Notes: generated by a model not told the origin, from the letters alone. A stretch of DNA of 11,885 nt from an uncultured Blautia sp. (GCA_934437695.1 CAKSAW010000026.1:1-11885); one strand, 5' to 3'. Counted from the stretch's first letter, positions 1 to 6,793 are shown. A program made the numbers and translations.

Positions 1-27
1 AAATTGTATTGCATAAGTAACATATAT

Positions 28-69
28 ACAGGCAGTTCAAGTATGCTCAGGTATACCAGAACTGCCTGT
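28..69 (+). terminator. Hairpin upstream of dut, possible terminator of the preceding gene
   Basis: An 11-bp perfect stem is formed by ACAGGCAGTTC (28-38) and GAACTGCCTGT (59-69). After a 2x2 internal loop it continues as GTAT (41-44) with ATAC (53-56). The sequence after it, TTGACTT, is only weakly T-rich. It could therefore be a poor intrinsic terminator of an upstream gene outside the window or a structured part of the dut leader. The stem itself is seen directly; its role is inferred. Confidence 0.5.
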
Positions 70-77
70 TTGACTTA

Positions 78-98
78 GAGCATGTTTGAAAAATGCTC
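78..98 (+). other. Small hairpin in the dut leader
   Basis: GAGCAT (78-83) and ATGCTC (93-98) form a perfect 6-bp stem with a 9-nt loop. It ends just before the dut ribosome site GAGAAAGGA (101-109). It might affect translation initiation, but it is short and could be chance. Confidence 0.3.
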
Positions 99-121
99 CA
101 GAGAAAGGATTGTTAAAAATT

Positions 122-631
122 ATGAAACGAATCGCAAAATTTCACAAAGTAAGTAAAGAACGCTTTACAGCAGACTGGATGGATACATTTGCACAGTCTC
201 AGGAAGAAGCAGAGAAAGTATATGAAACGATCCGACTGCCCAAAAGAGCAACATCCGGAAGTGCAGGGTATGATTTTTTTGCACCTGCAGAATTTGTTCT
301 GAAGCCAGGTGAGACAGTCAAAATCCCTACAGGAATCCGTGTGGAAATGCAGCAGGAGTGGGTACTGAAATGTTATCCGAGAAGTGGTCTGGGATTTAAA
401 TACCGCCTTCAGCTGAACAATACAGTTGGTATCATTGACAGTGATTATTTTTATTCGGATAACGAAGGGCATATTTTCTCAAAGATTACAAATGATTCCA
501 ATGAAAACAAAACTCTGACAATCCCGGCAGATACAGGATTTATGCAGGGAATCTTTGTGGAGTACGGAATTACAGTGGATGATGATGCTACAGAAATCCG
601 TAATGGAGGATTTGGAAGTACCACGAAGTGA
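122..631 (+). CDS. dut: dUTP diphosphatase (trimeric dUTPase)
   Basis: Hydrolyses dUTP to dUMP and pyrophosphate in the cytosol. This keeps uracil out of DNA and supplies dUMP for thymidylate synthesis. All five motifs of the trimeric family are visible in the 169-residue product: I AGYD (48-51), II PRSGLG (86-91), III TVGIIDSDY (101-109, with the catalytic Asp106 and the base-stacking Tyr109), IV GFMQGIF (139-145) and V NGGFGSTTK (161-169). About 36 residues precede the usual family start near IRLPKRAT; this charged N-terminal extension has no function I can name. The ATG at 122 was chosen because GAGAAAGGA lies at 101-109. An in-frame TTG at 86 would add 12 residues without a ribosome site. 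A strong terminator follows, so it is probably transcribed separately from fabV. Confidence 0.95.
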   Translation: MKRIAKFHKVSKERFTADWMDTFAQSQEEAEKVYETIRLPKRATSGSAGYDFFAPAEFVLKPGETVKIPTGIRVEMQQEWVLKCYPRSGLGFKYRLQLNNTVGIIDSDYFYSDNEGHIFSKITNDSNENKTLTIPADTGFMQGIFVEYGITVDDDATEIRNGGFGSTTK

Positions 632-694
632 TGCTCTGATCGTGAAAGTGTCGAAGAGTTATGTAATCTTTTACAAAATATCTGGCTGAAATTG

Positions 695-740
695 AAAGCA
701 GAGTGTAAAAAATTTCTCTTTACGTTCTGCTTTTTCTTTG
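695..740 (+). terminator. Intrinsic terminator of dut
   Basis: The arms AAAGCAGAGTGTAAA (695-709) and TTTACGTTCTGCTTT (719-733) pair over 15 positions, two of them G-U, around a 9-nt loop. The T-rich run TTTTTCTTT follows on the 3' side. This is the expected layout for ending dut transcription. The 3' arm also contains the likely -35 region of the fabV promoter. Confidence 0.85.
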
Positions 741-747
741 ATATAAT
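719..747 (+). promoter_or_regulatory. Candidate fabV promoter
   Basis: A perfect -10 hexamer TATAAT (742-747) lies 17 bp downstream of a weak -35, TTTACG (719-724). Transcription would start near 754, about 45 nt before the fabV ATG. The weak -35 is embedded in the dut terminator stem. Confidence 0.65.
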
Positions 748-749
748 AC

Positions 750-778
750 TTTGAGATTCAAACTATTTGAGATTCGCA
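750..778 (+). promoter_or_regulatory. FabT-like palindromic operator plus degenerate second copy
   Basis: TTTGA-GAT-TCAAA (750-762) is a perfect inverted repeat placed over the predicted transcription start of fabV. A second copy, TTTGA-GAT-TCGCA (766-778), lies 16 bp further on with an intact left half and a 3/5 right half. The ten bases TTTGAGATTC are identical in both copies. From known biology, MarR-family FabT repressors of fatty-acid synthesis bind sites of the form TTTGA-N3-TCAAA. Both the placement and the gene controlled fit repression by a FabT-like regulator. The regulator itself is not in the window. Confidence 0.55.
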
Positions 779-798
779 TAATAATTAGGAGAAAAACT

Positions 799-1983
799 AT
801 GATCATTGAACCGAAAGTAAGAGAATATATCTGTACAACCGCACATCCCCAGGGATGTGCAGAGAGTGTACGTCATCAGGCAGAGTATGCATGTAAACAG
901 GGAACTGTAAACGGAACAAAAAAGGCACTGATCATCGGATGTTCTACAGGCTATGGTCTTGCATCCCGCATCTGTGCGCTGGAAAACTGCGGTGCCGATA
1001 CCCTTGGGATTATGTTTGAACGTCAGGCAAATGGCAGGAGAACCGCTACACCTGGCTGGTATAATACAGCAGAATTTCATCGTCTGGCAGCAGAAAAAGG
1101 CGCTTATGCAAAGACAATCAACGGAGATGCTTTTTCAAAAGAAATCAAAGAAAAGACGATTGAACGGATCAAAAAGGATCTGGGAAAAGTGGATCTGGTA
1201 GTTTACAGTCTGGCAGCACCGCGACGGACGGATGCTGAGGGAAAAACCTGGTCCTCCTGTCTGAAAACAACAGGGGAAGCTTTTACAGAAAAAAGTCTTG
1301 ATCTGAGAAATAATGAAATTACAGAAAAAACAGTAGGACCGGCTACAGAAGAAGAGGTTTTAAGTACTATCAAGGTTATGGGCGGTGAAGACTGGGCTGA
1401 CTGGATCAATGAATTGAAAGCAGCTGATGTTCTGACTGAAAACGCTGTAACTGTAGCCTATTCCTACATAGGACCGGAACTGACCTATCCGATTTATTAT
1501 CATGGAACTATTGGAACTGCAAAACAGCATTTACAGAAAACAATGTCTGAGATTAACCAGGCACATCCGGATGTCCGTGCTGTGATTTCAGTAAATAAAG
1601 GTCTGGTGACACAGGCGAGTGCAGCGATTCCTGTTGTACCGCTGTATTTTGCAATTCTTTATAAAGTGATGAAAAGAGCTGGAAATCATGAGGACTGTAT
1701 TCAGCAGATTTCCAGACTTTTCACACAGAAGCTTTATACGCCGGAAGGATTTCAGACGGATGAAAACGGATTTATCCGCATGGACGATCATGAACTGACA
1801 CCTGAAATCCAGGAGGAAGTAAAAAAATGCTGGAAAGCAGTTACCACAGATACTGTAAATGAGTATTGTGACATTGAGGGTTACTGGGAAGATTTCTATC
1901 ATATGTTTGGTTTTCATTATGCTGACATTGATTATACTCAGGATACAGATCCTGATGTGGAGATTGACGGAGTTGTGATGTAA
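799..1983 (+). CDS. fabV: Trans-2-enoyl-ACP/CoA reductase, FabV/Ter family
   Basis: Reduces the trans-2 double bond of enoyl-ACP (fatty-acid elongation) or of short enoyl-CoA such as crotonyl-CoA (Ter activity), using NAD(P)H in the cytosol. The 394-residue product matches the usual family length of about 400. The Rossmann glycine motif GCSTGYGLASR is at 47-57. An acidic residue follows the second strand (MFERQ), which usually favours NADH. The catalytic pair is Tyr233-X8-Lys242, in the spacing typical of FabV rather than FabI. The C-terminal segment (GYWEDFYHMFGF) is also typical. The ATG at 799 follows AGGAG (787-791); an upstream in-frame TTG at 751 lies inside the promoter-operator region. 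The TTTGA-N3-TCAAA operator argues for control with fatty-acid synthesis, but sequence alone does not settle ACP versus CoA as substrate. No terminator follows: the convergent gene's stop is 4 nt away. Confidence 0.93.
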   Translation: MIIEPKVREYICTTAHPQGCAESVRHQAEYACKQGTVNGTKKALIIGCSTGYGLASRICALENCGADTLGIMFERQANGRRTATPGWYNTAEFHRLAAEKGAYAKTINGDAFSKEIKEKTIERIKKDLGKVDLVVYSLAAPRRTDAEGKTWSSCLKTTGEAFTEKSLDLRNNEITEKTVGPATEEEVLSTIKVMGGEDWADWINELKAADVLTENAVTVAYSYIGPELTYPIYYHGTIGTAKQHLQKTMSEINQAHPDVRAVISVNKGLVTQASAAIPVVPLYFAILYKVMKRAGNHEDCIQQISRLFTQKLYTPEGFQTDENGFIRMDDHELTPEIQEEVKKCWKAVTTDTVNEYCDIEGYWEDFYHMFGFHYADIDYTQDTDPDVEIDGVVM

Positions 1984-1987
1984 AATA

Positions 1988-4900
1988 TTATGACAGCAGA
2001 TAGCTTTCCAGTGAAGCATAGGTGGAAAATGCCCAGCATAAACCATGGATACCCTGATCTCTTACTGGAGATACCCGGTCATACTGGCGCAGATCATAGG
2101 AAACTGGAAGTACTGCAAATGATGCTGCTTTGGCATTCCCTGTTGTCACAGAGGAGATCATGTCGGATGATCCGTCTTCATAAGATGGATTGAGGACAAA
2201 TCCACGCTCTCTCAGTTCATCTGCAGAATAAAGCTTTCCGGAAAGATCTTCACCCCCTGAACCTGCTGCAGGAACATTTTCAGAGATTTCGCCGTCTGTA
2301 AATGCCTTAATGCACACATTTGTATCCGGGAGATAGGTGTTAAAATCTGTCCAGATATCTCCGTGATGACTGATGTAGCTTTCTCCGTTTGAAGCTGAGG
2401 CCCGGGAACTGGTACCGTAAAGAGGTGCCTCGAAATATGTTCTGGCGCCTGTGCTGCTCCATAATTTTACAACTACTGCGAAACGGGTGCCTGCTTTTAA
2501 GGTCACTGGTCTGGAAAAATCGACTGTGTGATATCCGGCATATCTGCAATTTCCTGATGCAGAAGGAGCAGGAAGCTTCTTCAGGGATTTTTGGTTCTTA
2601 AAGGAGGTTACAATATAAACCTCATACTTATAATTACTGTCATAGGTATAGAAGGAGACAGAGCCAAGTTTCTCTTTTTTTGTTAATTTCTGGCCGTTTT
2701 CAGGGAATACATTGGCACAGTACAGTTCATCATTATACCCGAAAGCGGTGGTTGCGCCCAGGGGGTCATATTGATAGATGCGGTTATAGGTTCTGTTATT
2801 GGCAACCTTTCCGAATGCCATGGAAAACTCCTGAATACCCAGGTAACCATCGTAATAGGAAATATAGAAATATCCGTTGTCTGCAAATCCGGTTCCCCAG
2901 CTGTTTCTGCAGAGAAAGGCACCATTGCCTGCAGGTTTTACAGGGAAGTTTTCCTTTGGATAATTGTCATCCCATCCAACAATAGCGATCGCATGAGGTG
3001 TTGATATAACAGGGGCAGAGCCAACAGGTGCTGTGTTTGCGTTATAGTCAGCAGGAAGATAGAAGGAAATCTGGTCCTGGGAGTAATATTCATCAGCAGA
3101 AATATAGGAAGCGGATACAGCACCGTAATTCATAACTGCCTGCTTGATCGCCTGGTTATCCAGGGCGTTTTGTCGTTCAGGTATAAAGATGATCTCGTTT
3201 ACTCTGAGTGCAGATGTAAGTGAGCTGTTTTCTGCAGAGGATATATCTCCGTAAGGGGACTGCCATTCATAGACGGGTCCTGTTTCGCGGGTAAGATAGG
3301 CAGCAGCCATGGAAAAATTACCTCCCTCATTGTAATCACGGTCAAAGCCTGTGGAGGAGGAGCGATAGCTTAACTGATAACCCATATGAAACTCAGAGAA
3401 ATCACTGGCATTGGGATTTCCGGAATATGGATGGGCTGACAGAGCTTTTGAATATGGACCGTAGTAATTTTTTTTGCCTATACGGACATATGCCCGGACT
3501 TTATAAAACGGATTGGATGAAATAAATGACACAGGTCCGTAATATTCGATAAATTCGTTTTCTTCAGACACATTGCGTACAGTTGCGGTTTTATGGTATT
3601 TGCTTCCTGCACTCTCAGCCAGATAAATAACATATCCAGTGACATAAGGCTGACGCTTCCATCTGACTGTGATGCCTCCGTTTTGTTCAGTGACAGATGT
3701 CAGGTTTACCTTAGGTACAACTGCCTGACAGACATATCCTGTGGAACCGGAGTCTCCAAGGGAAATTTTACTGCCTGTACTGCGGTATGGGCGGACTGCA
3801 TAATCGTAGATTGTTTTTGGAACTGCAGTTTCGTCTGTATAATACAGCTCATAAGCGCTGAGATCTGTCAGCTTAGTCCATTTGGATGTGCCTTTTTTGC
3901 GGCGGTAAATGCGATAACCGTCAGCACCCGGAACTTCACTCCAGTTAAGCGTTATGACAATGTCTTTTGCAGGCTTTTTAACTGCAGGCTTTTTGAACCT
4001 GGCTGTGCCTGCCAGACCGCTGGTATTATACTTACTGTAGACCTTTTTGCCATTTCGGAACGTATAGGACTGTACAGTATACAGATAGGATTTCTTGATC
4101 AGCCCGGTATTGTCTGTATAGGAGGTACAGGAGGAGGAAACAGTTGCGATTGCCTTCCACGATGCGTCTGCTTTGTCCTTTTCTTTGCGGAGAATACGGT
4201 AGCCACTGGCATTTTTGGATTTTTCCCATGTGATAGTTACTTTATGGGAAGATTTAATCGTTTTTAATATCGGCTTTTTGGGAGTGACAGGACTTCCGGA
4301 TTCAATATTTGCGGTAATCTGGCAGGTTCCCAGGAACATACCGGTATTATAATCTGTAATGGAAAAAGAAGCTTTTGTCATGGAAGCAGAAGGAGCTGAA
4401 AGCATAAAGAAATCATCTCCTGGTGTGTAAAGTAGTTTATCATCTGTATGGATTCTTTCGGAATCAGTCATATATTTGTGAAAATCTCCAAGCTGACTGA
4501 AAGCAATTTTTCCTGATGAATCTGCAGTTACTGTGCAGGCACTCTGAGGAAAGAGCTGATAGTTTTTCAGAGATGGGCAGCCTGTAGTGTCAACAGCATC
4601 CAGAAGATTAAAACGGCAGTCAAGAACAGTGAGAGCTGTAAGACCACTTACCTTTAATGAAGAAAGAGTGTTGCCTCTTAACTGAACAGATTCCAGGCTG
4701 GTATTGGATGTAAGATCAAGTGAAGGTATGTCTGAATCTATAAATACCAGTTCTGTAAGCTTGGGATTTTTGCTCAGATCCAGTCCTGTGGTCCGGCTGA
4801 GACCTATACATGTCAGGCTTTCAAGTCCGGTAAAATAAGTCAGATCTGAAGGGTATAATGGAAAATCCGAATAAAAGGATAAGGCAGTAACAGTTTTGAG

Positions 4901-6295
4901 ATATTCCCGGGACAGCATATGTCCATCTGTTAATGGAAACTCATTTTGCATTTGCCGGAATAATTCGGAGGAACGAAATTCGTTTTCGCTCAGATATCCT
5001 ATATAAATAATCTGGGAAGCATATTCTTCAACACCTGCACTGATAAATTTGCGGCGGATTTTTACAGGCTTTATTTTGTCAATGGCAGTCAACCTGTAAG
5101 AAGAATCAATCATACCATTTTCTTCCACAGTGATAGTTCCGGGTGAAGCGAAGCAGGTCAGATCATAGGATTCCTCAGGTGTACGGATGGTATTGTCATT
5201 ACAGATCAGTTCTTCAAGAGTACAGCTGCCAAGAACAGGATCAGTCAGCCTGTTATCAGAGCAGTTTAATTTTTTTAATGTTGTAAAACCGGAAAGATTC
5301 AGTTCTGTAAGCTGATTTTTCTGGCAGTAAAGAGTGTTTAGGGATTTTGCTCCGGGAAGTTTCAGAGTACTGATCTTGTTTGTCGAGCAGTCCAGATAGT
5401 TTAAAGAAGAAAGACGGCTCAGATTCAGGCTGTCCAGGAAATTATCCGAACAGATAAGTTTTTCCAGCAATGTTAAAGAAGACAGATTCAGAAACATAAG
5501 GCCACAGCTGCTACAATCCAGTTCTTTCAGACTGGAAAATCTGGAAATATCAAAGTCACCGGCTGTGACAGAAGAGATATTCAGTTTCTCAAGAGAAGAG
5601 GGTGCCGGGAAAACTATGGAGGTGATGTCTGCAAAGCTGTTAAAGGACAGATTTAATTCTTTGAGCTTTTTGCAATAGGAAAGATCCAGCTGTATCAGCT
5701 GGTTGTGAGAACAGTCCAGAGATTTCAGGGCGGTGTTGGATGACAGGTCGAGAAACAGAAGATCATTGCCTGAACAGTCCAGAGTTTTCAGATTGTAAAA
5801 GTATTCGATGCCTTCCAGTGAATCAATGGACATGGAAGGAATGGTGATTTTGGTACAGGAGGAAATTTCTTTTTCAGAAAGAAGTCCATCGTGGTTTTTG
5901 TCAACATTCTGGGAAATCCATTTGCGAAAAGCAGAGTCTGTAAATCCGCCGGCAGCAGTGAGTGGTACGGGCCAGGTGAAAGAACGTTCTGCAGGCTCAG
6001 CCTGAACGTCATCATCAGATATTTCATTAAGATTATCAATATCCGGTGTTTCAAAGACAGGGTCCGGATTGTTGTCAGAAGAAAAATCTGCTTCTGCATC
6101 CTCGGAATGTATTTCAGATTCAGTTATGCTGTCAGAGATAAAAACATCCGGAATGGTTTCGCCGGTGATTCCATCAGAAAATGGGTCAGAAAATGCCCAG
6201 GAGATTTGGACATCAGAAAAGGTCAGAATGGAACACAGCATAAAGGTCAGAAATTGTTTACAGGATCTGGAAGATAAAGTTGTTTTCATACTCAT
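1988..6295 (-). CDS. Large exported LRR / Fn3-like / lectin-like protein with circularly permuted C1 (papain-like) peptidase
   Basis: A 1435-residue protein. A signal peptide spans about 1-34, with likely cleavage after SWA. An acidic Ser-rich stretch runs to about 105. One EF-hand/dockerin-like calcium loop, DKNHDGLLSEKE, is at 132-143. Leucine-rich repeats of LDCSxNxLxxLDLS type occupy about 158-375 and 470-585. Three Fn3-like domains follow at about 674-764, 771-860 and 860-956. The peptidase core starts at about 963 (DFSEFHMGY) and contains His1101 (HAIAIVGWDDNY) and Asn1131 (RNSWGTGF). A lectin-like domain of the kind that follows bacterial C1 peptidases lies at about 1165-1333. After a Gly/Ser/acidic linker comes LPVSYDLR (1396-1403), the oxyanion Gln1414 and the nucleophile Cys1420 (GLCWAF), ending at residue 1435. 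Families of this type normally run Gln-Cys, His, Asn, lectin. All catalytic residues are present, so peptidase activity is plausible. No LPXTG or membrane anchor is seen. The start at 6295 has AAGGAGG 7 nt upstream; an ATG at 6289 is the alternative. Confidence 0.9.
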   Translation of the reverse strand: MSMKTTLSSRSCKQFLTFMLCSILTFSDVQISWAFSDPFSDGITGETIPDVFISDSITESEIHSEDAEADFSSDNNPDPVFETPDIDNLNEISDDDVQAEPAERSFTWPVPLTAAGGFTDSAFRKWISQNVDKNHDGLLSEKEISSCTKITIPSMSIDSLEGIEYFYNLKTLDCSGNDLLFLDLSSNTALKSLDCSHNQLIQLDLSYCKKLKELNLSFNSFADITSIVFPAPSSLEKLNISSVTAGDFDISRFSSLKELDCSSCGLMFLNLSSLTLLEKLICSDNFLDSLNLSRLSSLNYLDCSTNKISTLKLPGAKSLNTLYCQKNQLTELNLSGFTTLKKLNCSDNRLTDPVLGSCTLEELICNDNTIRTPEESYDLTCFASPGTITVEENGMIDSSYRLTAIDKIKPVKIRRKFISAGVEEYASQIIYIGYLSENEFRSSELFRQMQNEFPLTDGHMLSREYLKTVTALSFYSDFPLYPSDLTYFTGLESLTCIGLSRTTGLDLSKNPKLTELVFIDSDIPSLDLTSNTSLESVQLRGNTLSSLKVSGLTALTVLDCRFNLLDAVDTTGCPSLKNYQLFPQSACTVTADSSGKIAFSQLGDFHKYMTDSERIHTDDKLLYTPGDDFFMLSAPSASMTKASFSITDYNTGMFLGTCQITANIESGSPVTPKKPILKTIKSSHKVTITWEKSKNASGYRILRKEKDKADASWKAIATVSSSCTSYTDNTGLIKKSYLYTVQSYTFRNGKKVYSKYNTSGLAGTARFKKPAVKKPAKDIVITLNWSEVPGADGYRIYRRKKGTSKWTKLTDLSAYELYYTDETAVPKTIYDYAVRPYRSTGSKISLGDSGSTGYVCQAVVPKVNLTSVTEQNGGITVRWKRQPYVTGYVIYLAESAGSKYHKTATVRNVSEENEFIEYYGPVSFISSNPFYKVRAYVRIGKKNYYGPYSKALSAHPYSGNPNASDFSEFHMGYQLSYRSSSTGFDRDYNEGGNFSMAAAYLTRETGPVYEWQSPYGDISSAENSSLTSALRVNEIIFIPERQNALDNQAIKQAVMNYGAVSASYISADEYYSQDQISFYLPADYNANTAPVGSAPVISTPHAIAIVGWDDNYPKENFPVKPAGNGAFLCRNSWGTGFADNGYFYISYYDGYLGIQEFSMAFGKVANNRTYNRIYQYDPLGATTAFGYNDELYCANVFPENGQKLTKKEKLGSVSFYTYDSNYKYEVYIVTSFKNQKSLKKLPAPSASGNCRYAGYHTVDFSRPVTLKAGTRFAVVVKLWSSTGARTYFEAPLYGTSSRASASNGESYISHHGDIWTDFNTYLPDTNVCIKAFTDGEISENVPAAGSGGEDLSGKLYSADELRERGFVLNPSYEDGSSDMISSVTTGNAKAASFAVLPVSYDLRQYDRVSPVRDQGIHGLCWAFSTYASLESYLLS
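1991..2113 (-). other. Gln/Cys half of the permuted C1 peptidase (C-terminus)
   Basis: Residues about 1395-1435 correspond to the N-terminal start of an ordinary mature bacterial C1 peptidase. They contain LPVSYDLR, then PVRDQG with the oxyanion Gln1414, then LCWAFSTYASLES with the nucleophile Cys1420 at the start of the central helix. The protein stops five residues after this helix segment (YLLS). The cysteine that usually precedes the catalytic one (CGSCW) is replaced (IHGLCW), as in some other bacterial members. Confidence 0.85.
2297..2803 (-). other. Lectin-like domain inside the permuted peptidase
   Basis: Residues about 1165-1333 (IYQYDPLGATTAFGY, then KLGSVSFYTYDSNYKYEVYI, then AGTRFAVVVKL) resemble the lectin-like beta domain that usually follows the Asn region of bacterial C1 peptidases. 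Here it bridges the two permuted halves instead of ending the protein. Recognition is by pattern only; ligand unknown. Confidence 0.65.
2816..3409 (-). other. His/Asn half of the permuted C1 peptidase
   Basis: Residues about 963-1160 begin with DFSEFHMGYQLSY, equivalent to the segment that normally follows the catalytic-Cys helix (LSEQ in papain). They continue through EGGNFSMAAAYL, STPHAIAIVGWDD with His1101, and LCRNSWGTGFADNGYFYISY with Asn1131. The segment follows the third Fn3-like domain directly, so there is no room for a Cys half in front of it. Confidence 0.85.
3428..4276 (-). other. Three consecutive Fn3-like domains
   Basis: Residues about 674-764, 771-860 and 860-956 each show the Fn3 pattern of an early Trp (VTITWEKS, ITLNWSEV, ITVRWKRQ), a GYRILRK / GYRIYRR / GYVIYLA strand and a late Y-x-V-x-(S/P/A)-Y strand. 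They probably act as a rigid stalk between the LRR module and the peptidase. Confidence 0.75.
4541..5824 (-). repeat. Leucine-rich repeat region (two blocks)
   Basis: The first block (residues about 158-375, bases 5171-5824) has roughly ten units of about 20-23 residues built on LxxLDCSxNxLxxLDLS. The second (about 470-585, bases 4541-4888) has five or six more degenerate units. A non-repeat section of about 95 residues separates them. Protein-binding roles are usual for such repeats. Confidence 0.85.
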
Positions 6296-6327
6296 AAGAA
6301 TGCCTCCTTTCTTTTTGTCATAACCTG

Positions 6328-6356
6328 ATTATACCATTAAAAAGGAGAAAGGTCTA
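6328..6356 (-). promoter_or_regulatory. Promoter of the large LRR-peptidase gene
   Basis: Read on the minus strand, TAGACC (6351-6356) and TATAAT (6328-6333) are separated by 17 bp. TGG just before the -10 gives an extended -10. The leader would be about 25 nt, ending in AAGGAGG (6303-6309) 7 nt before the ATG. An imperfect palindrome, TTAACCATTGGTAA, abuts the -35 and could be an activator or repressor site, though this is weak. Confidence 0.7.
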
Positions 6357-6420
6357 TTAACCATTGGTAAGAAAGAAGGCATTGAAAATTGTAAAAAATA
6401 AATAATATTATGCGGGCAGA

Positions 6421-6780
6421 TCAGTCGATTTTTTCCAGAGAATCTTTTGCATTCTGGAGCACTGTATCAAAAGCAACTGCAGCCTTTGCATATTCTTCAT
6501 CGCTTTCGATGTTGGAAAGCATAGGATCTCCGTTCTCAGTGCGGGCAAATGTATAAAGATAAACCTCACCGCTTTCGTTCTGGCCGTTCTCATCCAGTGG
6601 GAGAAGTGCGATATATTCTTTTGCGTCTACAGGGAAGACAGTAAGTACTGCGCATTCTACTTCTGTGTCATCTTCCATTGTAAGTGTGATCGTTTTATGT
6701 TCTTCGGCTGAATTGCAGCCGGCACCACAGGAAGCGCAGTCACTTGGGTTACATCCGCCAAATGTAAATTCATCACTCAT
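6421..6780 (-). CDS. DUF1292-family small protein with N-terminal Cys cluster
   Basis: A 119-residue acidic protein of unknown role. The core from about residue 30 (ITLTMEDDTEVECAVLTVFPVDAKEYIALLP, broken here as separate strands) and the later EVYLYTFARTENG have the look of DUF1292, a small Firmicutes family. The N-terminus carries Cys10, Cys15, Cys18 and Cys22 (C-X4-C-X2-C-X3-C, in GGCNPSDCASCGAGC). This resembles the N-terminal Cys tails of clostridial Mrp/NBP35-type ATPases and could hold zinc or an iron-sulfur cluster; that part is inference. The ATG at 6780 was preferred because GAGGA lies 8 nt upstream; the ATG at 6795 has no good ribosome site. No terminator is visible after it, so some read-through into the LRR-peptidase gene is possible, although that gene has its own promoter. 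Confidence 0.8.
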   Translation of the reverse strand: MSDEFTFGGCNPSDCASCGAGCNSAEEHKTITLTMEDDTEVECAVLTVFPVDAKEYIALLPLDENGQNESGEVYLYTFARTENGDPMLSNIESDEEYAKAAVAFDTVLQNAKDSLEKID

Positions 6781-6788
6781 TCTTATAT

Positions 6789-6793
6789 TCCTC
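6789..6793 (-). promoter_or_regulatory. Ribosome binding site deciding the DUF1292 start
   Basis: GAGGA on the minus strand is 8 nt before the ATG at 6780. It overlaps the alternative upstream ATG (6793-6795), which makes that upstream ATG unlikely as the main start. Confidence 0.6.

Noticed and set aside
751..798. 16-residue upstream extension of fabV
   Set aside because: It begins at a TTG inside the operator. The ATG at 799 has AGGAG before it and gives the normal family length.
1988..2113. C-terminal truncation or frameshift of a second, ordinary C1 peptidase domain
   Set aside because: The upstream domain has no Cys half of its own, and the C-terminal Cys half completes it exactly without duplicated sequence. 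Permutation explains the data better, though a duplication-deletion event is a likely historical route.
3593..4267. 224-codon open frame on the plus strand
   Set aside because: It is antisense to the Fn3-like domains of the large exported protein. The Cys/Phe-rich product has no recognisable domain.
5867..5902. Dockerin type I domain in the large protein
   Set aside because: Only one calcium-loop-like motif is present. A dockerin needs two, so cellulosome-type docking is not supported.
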